Numbered from the stretch's first letter, positions 19,085 to 27,600 are shown. The stretch: 64,000 bases of DNA from Micromonospora sp. NBC_01699 (GCF_036250065.1 NZ_CP109199.1:6503501-6567500), one strand, 5' to 3'. Program-made: numbers and translations. Notes: generated by a model not told the origin, from the letters alone.

Positions 19085-19132
19085 GATTTGGTACGTTGAC
19101 CGACCTGCCACGGGATCGGGTGCTGGATCCCG
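19085..19132 (+). pseudogene. Relic copy of a promoter and gene start
   Basis: TTGGTACGTTGACCGACCTG followed by GATCGGGTGCTGGA closely matches the promoter and first codons of the DinB-family gene (TTGGTACGTTGACCGGCATG, then GATCGGGTGCTGGA). The start codon is changed to CTG, and similarity ends after about ten codons. It looks like a truncated duplicate. Confidence 0.55.
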
Positions 19133-19153
19133 GGGCGCTTACCGGTTCCCCGC

Positions 19154-19609
19154 TCAGGGAAGGTCGCTGTTGCCGCCCAGGTTCGCGACCATGCGCCGCA
19201 GTACGTTGAGCGCGGCGACGTACTCCGCCGTTGTTATGCCCTCGTGCGTCTGTTCGTGGACGCCCAGGTTGCGAGCCCGAGCCCGAAGTCGGCCGCCCTC
19301 GCCCGACTCGGTCAGCGTCAGCAGCCCGGCGTCCTCCGTCATCCACCCTCGGGCGATCAGGTCGTCGAAGACCCCGCCGAAGTCGATCCCGAGGTCGTCG
19401 AACGGAAGCAACCGTTCGGCGAGCGCTGTCCGGGTCCACGTGCCGGGAGCGCCGGCGACATGGTTCAGGGTCCACCAGTGCGGCTGGGTGAGGTCCTCCA
19501 CGGCCAACTCCGCCCGGATCCGGCCGACCACCCTGCGGTATGCCTCGCCACTCCAGTAACCAATGGGCTGGGCGGCAAGCTCCTCCTGCGAATACTCCCT
19601 CACGACCAC
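19154..19609 (-). CDS. MarR-like winged-helix regulator
   Basis: 151 residues from GTG, with AAGGAG 8 nt upstream. The protein has YWSGEAYRRVVGRIRAELA, PHWWTLNHVAG and the wing region DDLIARGWMTEDAGLLTLTESG, followed by EGITTAEYVAALNVLRRMVANLGG, which is the MarR-type winged helix plus dimer helix. The frame extends 35 codons upstream, but that part coincides with the promoter/leader described separately. It is probably a DNA-binding repressor. The ligand is unknown. Its promoter has MerR-type geometry. Confidence 0.75.
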   Translation of the reverse strand: MVVREYSQEELAAQPIGYWSGEAYRRVVGRIRAELAVEDLTQPHWWTLNHVAGAPGTWTRTALAERLLPFDDLGIDFGGVFDDLIARGWMTEDAGLLTLTESGEGGRLRARARNLGVHEQTHEGITTAEYVAALNVLRRMVANLGGNSDLP

Positions 19610-19699
19610 CTCTGCTGCTCCTTCCCGACCGCCCACCGAACACCTACCGAACCGGGCGCCTACGAACCGGGCCGCCGACCAAACTGGACGGACCCCAGA

Positions 19700-19730
19700 A
19701 CGGTAGAACCTCAATTGGACTTGAGGTCAA
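19700..19730 (-). promoter_or_regulatory. MerR-type promoter with SoxR-like operator
   Basis: On the minus strand: -35 TTGACC, a 19-bp spacer and -10 TACCGT. The inverted repeat CCTCAAGTCCAATTGAGG (19709-19726) lies between and overlaps the -35. A 19-bp spacer with an internal dyad is the hallmark of promoters activated by MerR-family proteins, and 15 of 18 bases equal the enteric SoxR site CCTCAAGTTAACTTGAGG. It points to the MarR-like gene. Confidence 0.65.
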
Positions 19731-19786
19731 GGCGTGCCGCGCGAGCGGCGGCGCGGGCGGGCGGGCGGGCGACGATGTCGGGCGGT

Positions 19787-19885
19787 TCAGGCGGCGCGCA
19801 GCGCCCGTTGGACGAGTGCTGCGACGAGGGCCACCAGCGCGGCGGCGAGAACGTCGACGGCGATCTTCACAAGGATTGCGCTCAT
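19787..19885 (-). CDS. Possible 32-residue hydrophobic peptide
   Basis: A short frame from ATG encodes MSAILVKIAVDVLAAALVAL, then VAALVQRALRAA and a stop. It is one membrane-length hydrophobic helix with a basic end, the shape of small membrane peptides and type I toxins. No convincing Shine-Dalgarno or promoter was found, and such Ala/Val-rich frames arise by chance in high-GC DNA, so this is tentative. Confidence 0.35.
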   Translation of the reverse strand: MSAILVKIAVDVLAAALVALVAALVQRALRAA

Positions 19886-20096
19886 GTCATTCGGCTTTCG
19901 GGTCGAACTGAATTGGTCCAGCGAAAGCTAGCCGCGGTCGGCTAACAAGAGGTGTACGAGCGGCAGGAAACAATGACCGACCAGGCGCCCATTGCGTTCG
20001 GACAACGAGTACGGATTCCGGCAATCCCGTCCGGCACTGTCGTAGCCGGCGGAAAGGCCTCGACCGACCGAAGGACGGATGGCACAGCCCGATTGG
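19886..20096. other. Gap upstream of the DinB-family gene
   Basis: About 210 bp of moderately lower GC. No gene, repeat or hairpin is convincing apart from the promoter at its right end. Confidence 0.3.
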
Positions 20097-20102
20097 TACG
20101 TT
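20097..20102 (+). promoter_or_regulatory. -10 box for a leaderless mRNA (DinB-family gene)
   Basis: TACGTT followed by 7 nt and ATG. The same sequence context is duplicated at 19085-19132. Confidence 0.5.
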
Positions 20103-20109
20103 GACCGGC

Positions 20110-20784
20110 ATGGCGGAAGATCGGGTGCTGGACGTCTTCCGGGGCGAGGCCGAGCAGCTCGGCCGCGCCCTGACCGGGCTGTCCGAACGGGACTGGGACC
20201 GCCCCACCGCCTGCACCCCGTGGCGCGTACGCGACCTGCTGGGGCATGTCCGAGTGGTGATCGCCTGGCTGCCGGAGATGCTGGCGGCCGAACCACCGCC
20301 GGGCGCCGAGGTGGACGCGGCGGCGTACTACCGGCCGGACGACCGGTTCGCCCCGGACACCAACGGGACCCGGATCAGGCTCGCCCAGCAGCACGCGGCG
20401 GCATACGACAACGGAGAATCGCTGGTCCGGGACTTCATCGCCACCTGGTCACGCGTCGACCGGCTCTGTCGGGCCGAGCCGCCCGACCGGGTCGTCCGCA
20501 CCCGGCACGGCGATCCGATGCTGTTGACGGAGTTTCTGCGTACCAGGGTGGTCGAGGTCGCGGTGCACGGCCTGGACCTGGCCGCGGCGCTGGACCGCCC
20601 ACCGTGGCTGACCGGACCCGCCGCCGAACTGGTCGAGGACCTGCTGAGAGGCACCACGGCGAGGCAGGACCTCGGCTGGGACCGGCTGACCTTCCTGCGC
20701 AAGGCGACCGGAAGAACCCCGATCACCCCCGCCGAGACCGAGCGGATCAACCGGACCGGCGTCCGCTGGCTGACCCTCGGCTGA
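20110..20784 (+). CDS. Maleylpyruvate isomerase family mycothiol-dependent enzyme
   Basis: 224 residues. The DinB-like four-helix bundle is shown by LSERDWDRPTACTPWRVRDLLGHV (residues ~23-46) with the first metal-ligand His, and EVAVHGLDLAAALDRPP with the second His-Asp motif. Members bind zinc and many use mycothiol, the actinobacterial thiol, as cofactor in isomerisation or thiol-transfer reactions; the substrate here is unknown. ATG at 20110 is preferred to the TTG three codons upstream because of the -10 spacing. It ends 16 nt from the convergent DegV gene. Confidence 0.87.
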   Translation: MAEDRVLDVFRGEAEQLGRALTGLSERDWDRPTACTPWRVRDLLGHVRVVIAWLPEMLAAEPPPGAEVDAAAYYRPDDRFAPDTNGTRIRLAQQHAAAYDNGESLVRDFIATWSRVDRLCRAEPPDRVVRTRHGDPMLLTEFLRTRVVEVAVHGLDLAAALDRPPWLTGPAAELVEDLLRGTTARQDLGWDRLTFLRKATGRTPITPAETERINRTGVRWLTLG

Positions 20785-20800
20785 GTCGCGGGAGGGGGCA

Positions 20801-21667
20801 TCACGGCCGGCGGTGCACCACCACGCAGGCGAGCCCCGGTCCGGCGTGTGCCCCGACCACCGCACCCGCCTCGGTGATGTGCCGGTCGTGCAGCCGGTCG
20901 CCGAGTCGTACGGCCAGCGCCTCGGCCAGGGCTTCCGCGCGCTGCGGCGCGGCCAGGTGGTGTACGGCTACGTCGACCGCCGAGTCACCGGCGGCGGCGA
21001 CGGCCAGGTCGACCAGTCGGGCCAGTCCCCGGCTCGCGGTGCGCACCTTGTCCCGGACGGCGATCCGGCCGTCGCGGACGTGCAGGATCGGCTTGACCGA
21101 CAGGGCGGTGCCGAGCAGCGCCTCGGCGGCGTTGATCCGGCCGCCCCGGCGGAGGAATTCGAGGGTGTCGACGTAGAAGAAGCTGAACGTACGCCCGATG
21201 GCTTCCCTCGTCGCCTGCGCGACCCGGGCCAGGTCCGCGCCGTCGGCGGCGGCGCTGGTGGCGACGAGTGCGGGGAAGCCGAGACCCATGCCGGTGGACC
21301 GGGAGTCGATCACGGTGACCCGGTCGCCGAACTCGGCGGCGGCCAGCGTCGCGGCGTCGACCGTGCCGGAGAGTTCGGCGGACAGGTGCACCGACACGAT
21401 GCCGCTCGCCCCCAGGTCGAACAGCCGGCGGTACGCCGCCGCGAACTGCTCGGGTGCCGGTCGGGAGGTACTCACCGCGATCCGGCGCCCGGTCATCGCC
21501 CGGGACACGTCGGCCGGCGACACCTCGATGCCCTCCAGCCCCTGCACCCCGCCGAGAACCACCGTCAGCGGGACGACGGTGGGCCGGGCACCGGCGCCGG
21601 CCGTCGCCCGGTCGGTGGGCGGTTCCGGCAGGTAGGCGGTGGAGTCGGTGGCGACCGCGACGGGCAT
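20801..21667 (-). CDS. DegV family fatty-acid-binding protein
   Basis: 288 residues starting MPVAVATDSTAYLPEPP, the DegV N-terminal pattern (xDSTxxLP). TSRPAPEQFAAAYRRLFDLG, SIVSVHLSAELSGTVDAA and VIDSRSTGMGLGFP continue the family. DegV/FakB proteins hold a fatty acid; in Firmicutes they hand it to the FakA kinase, but no fakA is visible here. The gene follows the nadD-rsfS-phosphatase group on the same strand with a 131-bp gap and its own TACCGT box 6 nt before the ATG, so it is probably transcribed separately. Confidence 0.93.
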   Translation of the reverse strand: MPVAVATDSTAYLPEPPTDRATAGAGARPTVVPLTVVLGGVQGLEGIEVSPADVSRAMTGRRIAVSTSRPAPEQFAAAYRRLFDLGASGIVSVHLSAELSGTVDAATLAAAEFGDRVTVIDSRSTGMGLGFPALVATSAAADGADLARVAQATREAIGRTFSFFYVDTLEFLRRGGRINAAEALLGTALSVKPILHVRDGRIAVRDKVRTASRGLARLVDLAVAAAGDSAVDVAVHHLAAPQRAEALAEALAVRLGDRLHDRHITEAGAVVGAHAGPGLACVVVHRRP

Positions 21668-21673
21668 CCCGGC

Positions 21674-21679
21674 ACGGTA
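21674..21679 (-). promoter_or_regulatory. -10 box for a leaderless mRNA (DegV gene)
   Basis: Minus-strand TACCGT, 6 nt, then ATG. Confidence 0.45.
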
Positions 21680-21798
21680 GCCGATCCACCTGGTGACCGC
21701 CGTCGTTGATATGGGGTGCCACCAGGACGAATGCCGCAAATCAGCAGCGTTGGGCGCGGAACAAGCACCAAAACGGGCCGGTCGGCCAGCGCGCCGTC

Positions 21799-22428
21799 TC
21801 AGATGGCGGCGGGGATCGGCTCCCGGGCCGCCGGGCCGACGTTGTGCGCGCGCAGTTGCCAGCCGCGTACCTCGTCGTGGCGCAGCTCGGTCCAGTGGCA
21901 GTTCTGCAACGAGCCGAGCGCACGCAGGATCGGCGGCCCCCAGCCGAGCAGGTGGCCACAGCCCTGCCTGGCGCCGCCGCCGTGGGTGGCGACCACGGTG
22001 GTGCCGCCGGGGTTGGCGTCGGCCGCCGCCTGGAACGCGGTGCCGATCCGCACGGCCAGGTCGTCCAGCGCCTCGACCTGACAGCCGGGATCGGAGTCAC
22101 CGTTGCGCCAGCGGGCGTGCTCGGTCGGGAACCGGGCGGCCACCTCGGTCATGCTGAGACCCTGCCACTGCCCGTAGTAACGCTCACGCAGCCGGGCGTC
22201 GGTGCGTACCGGCAACCCGGTCAGCGCGGCGAGGGCTTCCGCCGTACGGCTGGCCCGTTGCAGGTCACTGGCGACGATGGCGTCCGGCTTCAGCTCGGCC
22301 AGCAGGGCTGCCGCGTTGGCGGCCTGTACGAGACCCAGCTCGTTGAGCGGGGTGTCGGTCTGCCCCTGCACGCGGTTGCCCGCGTTCCAGTCCGTGTTGC
22401 CGTGCCGCCAGATGATCAGTCGGGTCAT
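21799..22428 (-). CDS. Histidine phosphatase family protein (GpgP-like)
   Basis: 209 residues. The phosphatase motif is LIIWRHGNTDWNAGNRVQGQ with the catalytic RHG, followed by SDLQRASRTAEAL, ERYYGQWQG and the second catalytic His in VVATHGGGAR. In actinobacteria the gene next to rsfS and nadD is often glucosyl-3-phosphoglycerate phosphatase (gpgP), which acts in methylglucose lipopolysaccharide synthesis; that assignment is by context. ATG overlaps the rsfS stop by 4 nt (ATGA). Confidence 0.87.
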   Translation of the reverse strand: MTRLIIWRHGNTDWNAGNRVQGQTDTPLNELGLVQAANAAALLAELKPDAIVASDLQRASRTAEALAALTGLPVRTDARLRERYYGQWQGLSMTEVAARFPTEHARWRNGDSDPGCQVEALDDLAVRIGTAFQAAADANPGGTTVVATHGGGARQGCGHLLGWGPPILRALGSLQNCHWTELRHDEVRGWQLRAHNVGPAAREPIPAAI

Positions 22429-22823
22429 TCGCCGTGGCCGGCGTCGGCGTCGACGAGGTCACGATCCACGAACGGGATGATCGGGCAGTCCTTCCACAGC
22501 CGGTCGAGAGCGTAGAACTCGCGCTCCTCGGTGTGCTGGACGTGCACCACGATGTCGACGTAGTCGAGCAGCACCCAACGTCCGGCCCGCTCGCCCTCAC
22601 GCCGGACCGGCTTCGCCTTGTCCGAGAGGGTGAGCAGTTGCTCCTCGATCGCGTCGACGATCGCCTGTACCTGGCGCTCGCTCGGGGCGGAGGCGATCAG
22701 GAACACGTCGGTGATGGCCAGCTGGTCGCCTACGTCGATCAGGACGATGTCCTGCGCCTTCTTGTCAGCGGCGGCCTGGGCGGCGGCCAATGCCAGTTCG
22801 AGGGCGCGATCGGAAGCTGTCAC
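22425..22823 (-). CDS. rsfS: Ribosomal silencing factor RsfS
   Basis: 132 residues from GTG, with AAAGGAG upstream. RsfS binds ribosomal protein L14 and blocks subunit joining in starvation. Family features: ALELALAAAQAAADKKAQDI, ITDVFLIASAPSERQVQAIV, and the C-terminal WVLLDYVDIVVHVQHTEERE with FYALDRLWKDCP. It lies 104 bp downstream of nadD and overlaps the phosphatase gene. Confidence 0.96.
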   Translation of the reverse strand: MTASDRALELALAAAQAAADKKAQDIVLIDVGDQLAITDVFLIASAPSERQVQAIVDAIEEQLLTLSDKAKPVRREGERAGRWVLLDYVDIVVHVQHTEEREFYALDRLWKDCPIIPFVDRDLVDADAGHGE

Positions 22824-22927
22824 CGTACTCCTTTGGGGTCGACCATGAGACCTATCTAGCCTCTCACACGTGGCCGAGTTACAGCTTGGCAGTTAGCGAA
22901 CAACGGGTCGCAAACCACCACAAACTG

Positions 22928-23521
22928 TTACTGATAGAGCCGGCGTTTGGCAATGTACTGGACCACACCGTCGGGAACGAGGTACCAGACGGGCTCCCCG
23001 GCGGCCACCCGGGCCCGGCAGTCGGTGGACGAGATCGCCATCGCCGGCACCTGCACCAGGCTCACCGAGTCGGCCGGCAGGTGCCCGGCGGAGAGTTCGA
23101 AACCGGGCCGGGTCACCCCGATGAAGTGGGCCAGTTCGAACATCCGGTCGGCGTCTTTCCAGGACAGGATCTTCTCCAACGCGTCCGCGCCGGTGATGAA
23201 GAACAACTGCGCCTTCGGGCCGTACTCCTCGTGCAGGTCGCGCAGGGTGTCGACGGTGTAGGTCGGGCCGTCCCGGTCGATGTCGGCCCGGCTCACCTGG
23301 AAGCGCGGATTCGAGGCGGTCGCGATCACCGTCATCAGGTAGCGGTCCTCGGGCGAGGAGACCGGCTCGTCGGCCTTCTGCCACGGGTGGCCGGTGGGCA
23401 CGAAGACGACCTCGTCGAGCCCGAACCGGTCGGCGACCTCACTGGCCGCGACCAGGTGACCGTGATGGATCGGATCAAAAGTTCCGCCCATGATCCCGAT
23501 TCGCCGGGTATCTTCCTCCAC
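22928..23521 (-). CDS. nadD: Nicotinate-nucleotide adenylyltransferase
   Basis: 197 residues from GTG (M)[20 protein letters not shown]. NadD transfers AMP from ATP to nicotinate mononucleotide in NAD synthesis. The [12 protein letters not shown] nucleotide-binding loop and the C-terminal ISSTDCR (variant of ISSTxIR) are present. The longer open frame upstream adds sequence not found in the family. First gene of the nadD-rsfS-phosphatase cluster. Confidence 0.95.
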   Translation of the reverse strand: MEEDTRRIGIMGGTFDPIHHGHLVAASEVADRFGLDEVVFVPTGHPWQKADEPVSSPEDRYLMTVIATASNPRFQVSRADIDRDGPTYTVDTLRDLHEEYGPKAQLFFITGADALEKILSWKDADRMFELAHFIGVTRPGFELSAGHLPADSVSLVQVPAMAISSTDCRARVAAGEPVWYLVPDGVVQYIAKRRLYQ

Positions 23522-23614
23522 CTCTTGATCGTATGCCGGGGCGGTGGCCCAACCGCCCCGGCATGACGCAGATCGCACCCGGTCGATGCTCCCCGTACCG
23601 GGGTCGGGCGAGCC

Positions 23615-26146
23615 TCAGAGCAGCCCGGCGGAGCGGGACAGCAGCGCCCGGCGCAGGTCGTCGTCGGCGTCGGTCACCACCCGGCGCAGCCCCGGCGTCA
23701 GGTCGTCGCGCTCCAGCAGCGCCGCGGCCAACTCCAGGGTCCGCGGTTGCACGGCGTACTCGGGGAAGGCCAGCTTGGCGACCTGGTCGGCGGTCCAGGC
23801 CGTACGTCGCCGCGCCGCCGCCGGCATCTCGGCGAAGTACCGCTCCACGTAGGACTCGGTCAGCGCCTCCTGCTCCGGCTGCCAGAACCCGCCCGCGTTC
23901 GCCTCGACCAGCCGGTTCGACAGCGACGTGTCGCTGACGATGATCTGCCAGGCCCGCTCCTTCGCGGCCGGGTCCGGCAGCGCGGCCCGGCAGCGGGCGG
24001 CCCGTTCCTCGCCGGCCGCACTCCGGTCGGCGGCCAGTTCGGCGGCGATCTCCGCCTCCCCCGCCACGCCGAGCACGACCAGCCGGCCGACCAGCGCCCA
24101 GCGCAGGTCGGTGTCGATCGCGAGCCCGTCCGGCACCCCCGCACCGGCCAGCCAGCCGGTCAGCCGGGCCGCGTCGGCACTCGCCCCGATCAGCCCGCGA
24201 GCGGCGGCGAGCTGCACCGAACCACCCGACGCCGCAGTGCCGAGCAGCCGGTCGCAGGCCTGGGTGACGTACCCGAGGGCGGCCAGCCGGCGCTCCGGGT
24301 CGAGGTAGCGGTCGATCAGCGTACGGGCGAGTTTCAGCACATCCTCGACCACGATCACCTCGGTCTCGCCGGGCAGCGCGGCGAGGATCAACGCGACCAG
24401 GTCGGAGACCGGGCGCTCCCCGTCGGTCACCGCGTCGATGGTCGCGGTCCACAGCACCGCGCGGGCCAGCGAGTCGGTCAGGCCGGGCAGAACCTGCGGT
24501 ACGGCCGCGGCCGACGCGTCGTCCAGGCGCACCTTGGCGAAGGTCAGGTCCCCGTCGTTGAGCAGCAGCACCGCCGCGGCCGGTCGACCGGTCAGCTCGG
24601 TCAGCACCGTCCGTCCCTTGTCGAGCGCCGGGTCGAGATCGACCTCGGTACGCTCCCGCAGCACCGCCACCGGCCGCTCACCGGAGTCGTCGGTGTCGTA
24701 CCGGCCCACCCCGATCCGGTGCGGACGCAGTACGGGATGCTCCGGCGTGGCCGTCTGCACCACCGCCACCTCGGTGTACGTGCCGTCGTCGGCGACCGTC
24801 ACCTCGGCCCGCAGGGTGTTCACCTGTGGCCGACGCAACCAGAGTTCGGTCCACTCGGACAGGTCCCGCCCGCTGGCCGTACTCATCGCGGTGAGCAGGT
24901 CGGCCAGGGTGGCGTTGCCGTACCGGTGGGCGGCGAAGTGCGCGTTCAGCCCGGCCAGGAAGGTCTCGTCACCGAGCCAGGCGACGAGCTGGCGCAGCAC
25001 CGAGGCGCCCTTGGCGTACGAGATGCCGTCGAAGTTGAGCAGTCCGGCGGCGGCGTCGGGAACGTCGTCCGGGGCGACCGGGTGGGTGGACGGGCGCTGG
25101 TCGGCCGCGTACCCCCAGCCCTTGCGCCGCAGGCCGAAGGTGGTCCAGGCGCCGGTGAACCGGGTCGCCTCCGCGGTCACCCTGGTCCCCAGGTACTCGG
25201 CGAACGACTCGTTCAACCACAGGTCGTCCCACCAGCGCATGGTGACCAGGTCACCGAACCACATGTGCGCCATCTCGTGGGCGATGGTGGTGGCCCGCAG
25301 TTCCCGCTCGCTGTCGGTGACCGCCGACCGGAAGACGTAGTCGTCCCGGATCGTCACCAGACCGGGGTTCTCCATCGCGCCGGCGTTGAACTCCGGCACG
25401 AACGCCTGGTCGTACTTGCCGAACGGGTAGCGGACGTCGAACAGCTCGTGGAACCGGTCCAGGCACTGCTTCGTCACGGTGAAGATCTCGTCGGCGTCCC
25501 GGTCCAGGTGTTCGGCCAGCGACCGGCGGCAATAGATGCCGAGCGGGATACCGTCGTGCTCGTCGTACCGGGCGTGGTACGGGCCGGCGATCAGCGAGGT
25601 GAAGTAGGTCGCCAGCGCGACGGTCGGCGCGAACTCCCAGCGGCCGCCGGTCGGCGGGTGCAGTGCCGCCCCGTTCGCCGCGACCAGCCAGTTCTCCGGC
25701 GCGGTGACGCTCAACGTCACCGGTGCCTTCAGGTCGGGCTGGTCGAAGCTGGCGAAGATCCGGGGTCCGTCGTCGAGGAAGGACATGGCGTAGAGGTACG
25801 CCTCGCCGTCGGCCGGGTCGACAAAACGGTGCAGTCCCTCCCCGGTGTTCGAGTACGCCATCTCCGCGTCGACGGTCAGCGTGTTCTCGGCCAGCAGCCC
25901 GGTCAACACAAGACGATCGTCGGCGAGCGTCGCCGGATCGATCGTCGTGTCGTTGAGCCGTACGCTGGTCAGTTGGGCCGGCTTGACATCGACGAAGGTG
26001 GTGCTGTCGGGGGTGGCCCGGAAGCGGATCGTGGTGACGGACCGGAAACCGGTGTCACCGGCGGTCAGGTCAAGATCAATATGGTACGACTCGACGGTCA
26101 GCAACGCGGCGCGCTCGGCCGCCTCGACCCGGGTAAGGCTCGGCAT
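23615..26146 (-). CDS. pepN: Aminopeptidase N (M1 family)
   Basis: 843 residues. A zinc metallopeptidase that removes N-terminal residues from peptides in the cytoplasm. The substrate-anchoring GAMEN motif is in FNAGAMENPGLVT; the zinc site HEMAHMWFGDLV with WLNESFAEYLG gives HExxH-x18-E. The C-terminal ERAP1-like helical domain fills the second half. Two ATG codons (26152 and 26146) are close; the second is used here. It is divergent from the DUF397 gene with about 70 bp between. Confidence 0.95.
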   Translation of the reverse strand: MPSLTRVEAAERAALLTVESYHIDLDLTAGDTGFRSVTTIRFRATPDSTTFVDVKPAQLTSVRLNDTTIDPATLADDRLVLTGLLAENTLTVDAEMAYSNTGEGLHRFVDPADGEAYLYAMSFLDDGPRIFASFDQPDLKAPVTLSVTAPENWLVAANGAALHPPTGGRWEFAPTVALATYFTSLIAGPYHARYDEHDGIPLGIYCRRSLAEHLDRDADEIFTVTKQCLDRFHELFDVRYPFGKYDQAFVPEFNAGAMENPGLVTIRDDYVFRSAVTDSERELRATTIAHEMAHMWFGDLVTMRWWDDLWLNESFAEYLGTRVTAEATRFTGAWTTFGLRRKGWGYAADQRPSTHPVAPDDVPDAAAGLLNFDGISYAKGASVLRQLVAWLGDETFLAGLNAHFAAHRYGNATLADLLTAMSTASGRDLSEWTELWLRRPQVNTLRAEVTVADDGTYTEVAVVQTATPEHPVLRPHRIGVGRYDTDDSGERPVAVLRERTEVDLDPALDKGRTVLTELTGRPAAAVLLLNDGDLTFAKVRLDDASAAAVPQVLPGLTDSLARAVLWTATIDAVTDGERPVSDLVALILAALPGETEVIVVEDVLKLARTLIDRYLDPERRLAALGYVTQACDRLLGTAASGGSVQLAAARGLIGASADAARLTGWLAGAGVPDGLAIDTDLRWALVGRLVVLGVAGEAEIAAELAADRSAAGEERAARCRAALPDPAAKERAWQIIVSDTSLSNRLVEANAGGFWQPEQEALTESYVERYFAEMPAAARRRTAWTADQVAKLAFPEYAVQPRTLELAAALLERDDLTPGLRRVVTDADDDLRRALLSRSAGLL

Positions 26147-26215
26147 CCGCATATCCTGCAACATGAAGAGTGGAAAGGCTTTCCCATGACGGATCGCGCA
26201 GTGGAGGAATCGACG

Positions 26216-26434
26216 ATGGCGCAGCACCCGAAGGGCGACTTCGACCTGTCCCGCGCGGTGTGGCAGCGGGCCGAGGGCGACACGTCCGAGGCGGCGGTGG
26301 AGGTCGCGTTCGTGGACGACCTGATCGGCATGCGCAGCTCCGCCGAGCCCGACGGTCCGGTGCTCGTGTTCACCCAGGCCGAGTGGGACGCGTTCGTGGC
26401 CGGCGCCCAGGACGGCGAGTTCGACCTGGAGTAG
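26216..26434 (+). CDS. DUF397 domain protein
   Basis: 72 residues starting MAQHPKGDFDLSRAVWQRAE. AVEVAFVDDLIGMRSSAEPD, then GPVLVFTQAEWDAFVAG and GEFDLE, is the DUF397 pattern. These small actinobacterial proteins often sit next to XRE regulators and modulate them, but no XRE partner is adjacent here. GGAGG lies 8 nt before this ATG, which decides against the in-frame ATG ten codons upstream. Confidence 0.87.
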   Translation: MAQHPKGDFDLSRAVWQRAEGDTSEAAVEVAFVDDLIGMRSSAEPDGPVLVFTQAEWDAFVAGAQDGEFDLE

Positions 26435-26446
26435 GACGACAACCGC

Positions 26447-26498
26447 TCCGGGTCATCCGAGCGACCGCGCCGCCGGCCGACCGCTCGGATGACCCGGA
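26447..26498. terminator. Perfect 17-bp hairpin after the DUF397 gene
   Basis: TCCGGGTCATCCGAGCG pairs perfectly with CGCTCGGATGACCCGGA across an 18-nt loop. Confidence 0.85.
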
Positions 26499-26509
26499 CG
26501 GGCCTGCCC

Positions 26510-26611
26510 TCGTCCGGGTCCCGGCGTCACGGCCCGCGCGCCCTCATCCGTCGTCCGGCGTCACGGCCCACGCGCCGTCATCCGGGGCCCGGCGTCATGG
26601 CTCGCGCGATG
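26510..26611. repeat. Three tandem 34-bp units including a gene 3' end
   Basis: Units with CCGGCGTCAYGGCYC at 26521, 26555 and 26589 (period 34 bp). The last unit is the end of the dehydrogenase coding sequence with its stop; the other two are copies lying downstream of the stop. Confidence 0.8.
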
Positions 26612-27456
26612 ACCGTCACGTCGTCGCCACCGAAGCCTCGGTCGACCGCCCGCCGCCACTGCGCGGCGAGGCAGCCCGCGACGGTGAACTCGGCCGGGTC
26701 GACCGCGTCGAGCGTGAGGTAGAGATCCTTGAGCGCCAGCGACAGCGGAAATTCCGGCGAGTAATCCCCCCTGGCCATCCGGGGCAGCTTCGCCTCAGCC
26801 CACGGCGGGACGATCGGGTTGCCGGCCAGCGCGGTCAGCACGGTCTCCGTACCGATGCCGACAGCGTGCGCCAGCGCCACCGACTCGGCGATCCCCTCGG
26901 CGAGGAACGCCAGCAGGATGTTGTTGACCAGCTTCAACCGGGAGCCCTGCCCGGCCGGACCGACCCAGACCGTACGCTGACCGAGCGCGTCGAACAGCGG
27001 CGCCACCCGGTCCCTGGCCCCGGTCGGCCCGGACGCGTAGATGGTCAGCCGTCCGGCCGCCGCCGGTCCCCGACTACCCGCCACCGGCGCGTCGAGGAAC
27101 ACCACGTCCGGCCGCTCCCGCTCGACCAGCGCGGCGAGCCGCTCGATGCCGGCCACCCCGATCGTGCTCATCTGCGCCCAGATCGCACCCGGTGGCAACG
27201 CGGCGAGCATGCCCTGGTCGACCGCGATCGCGGTGACCGCGTTGACGTCCGTCACCATGGTGACCGCGATCGCCGCCTGCCCGGCCGCCTCGGCCGCACT
27301 CCCGGCCACCCGCGCACCGAGATCGGCCAGCGACTCCGTCGCCCGGGGCGTACGGTTCCACACCACCGTCGGCAGACCGGCCCGCAGCGCGGTGGCGGCC
27401 ATCGGCTGTCCCATGCCGCCGAGGCCCAGGAACGCGACCGTCTGCTGCTGCGTCAT
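26578..27456 (-). CDS. NAD(P)-dependent beta-hydroxyacid dehydrogenase
   Basis: 292 residues. The Rossmann motif is VAFLGLGGMGQPMA (residues 7-20). FLDAPVAGSRGPAAAGRLTI is the substrate-binding DxPVSGG region and GSRLKLVNNILLAF has the catalytic Lys (KxxNN). This is the 3-hydroxyisobutyrate dehydrogenase / tartronate semialdehyde reductase superfamily; imine reductases share the fold, so the substrate is open. The last codons are part of a tandem repeat that continues after the stop. Confidence 0.87.
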   Translation of the reverse strand: MTQQQTVAFLGLGGMGQPMAATALRAGLPTVVWNRTPRATESLADLGARVAGSAAEAAGQAAIAVTMVTDVNAVTAIAVDQGMLAALPPGAIWAQMSTIGVAGIERLAALVERERPDVVFLDAPVAGSRGPAAAGRLTIYASGPTGARDRVAPLFDALGQRTVWVGPAGQGSRLKLVNNILLAFLAEGIAESVALAHAVGIGTETVLTALAGNPIVPPWAEAKLPRMARGDYSPEFPLSLALKDLYLTLDAVDPAEFTVAGCLAAQWRRAVDRGFGGDDVTVIARAMTPGPG

Positions 27457-27600
27457 GGCACCCCTTCCGCTATCCGCCGGGCTCGCCCCTCCAGGCTGCG
27501 ACGCGCCCCGGACGCACGGGCGGCCGTACGCCGGATCTGAGCGATCATCGCCCGGTCCCGCCCGGACGGCCGACCCCGGCGGTGGCGGCAGCGGTCGGCG

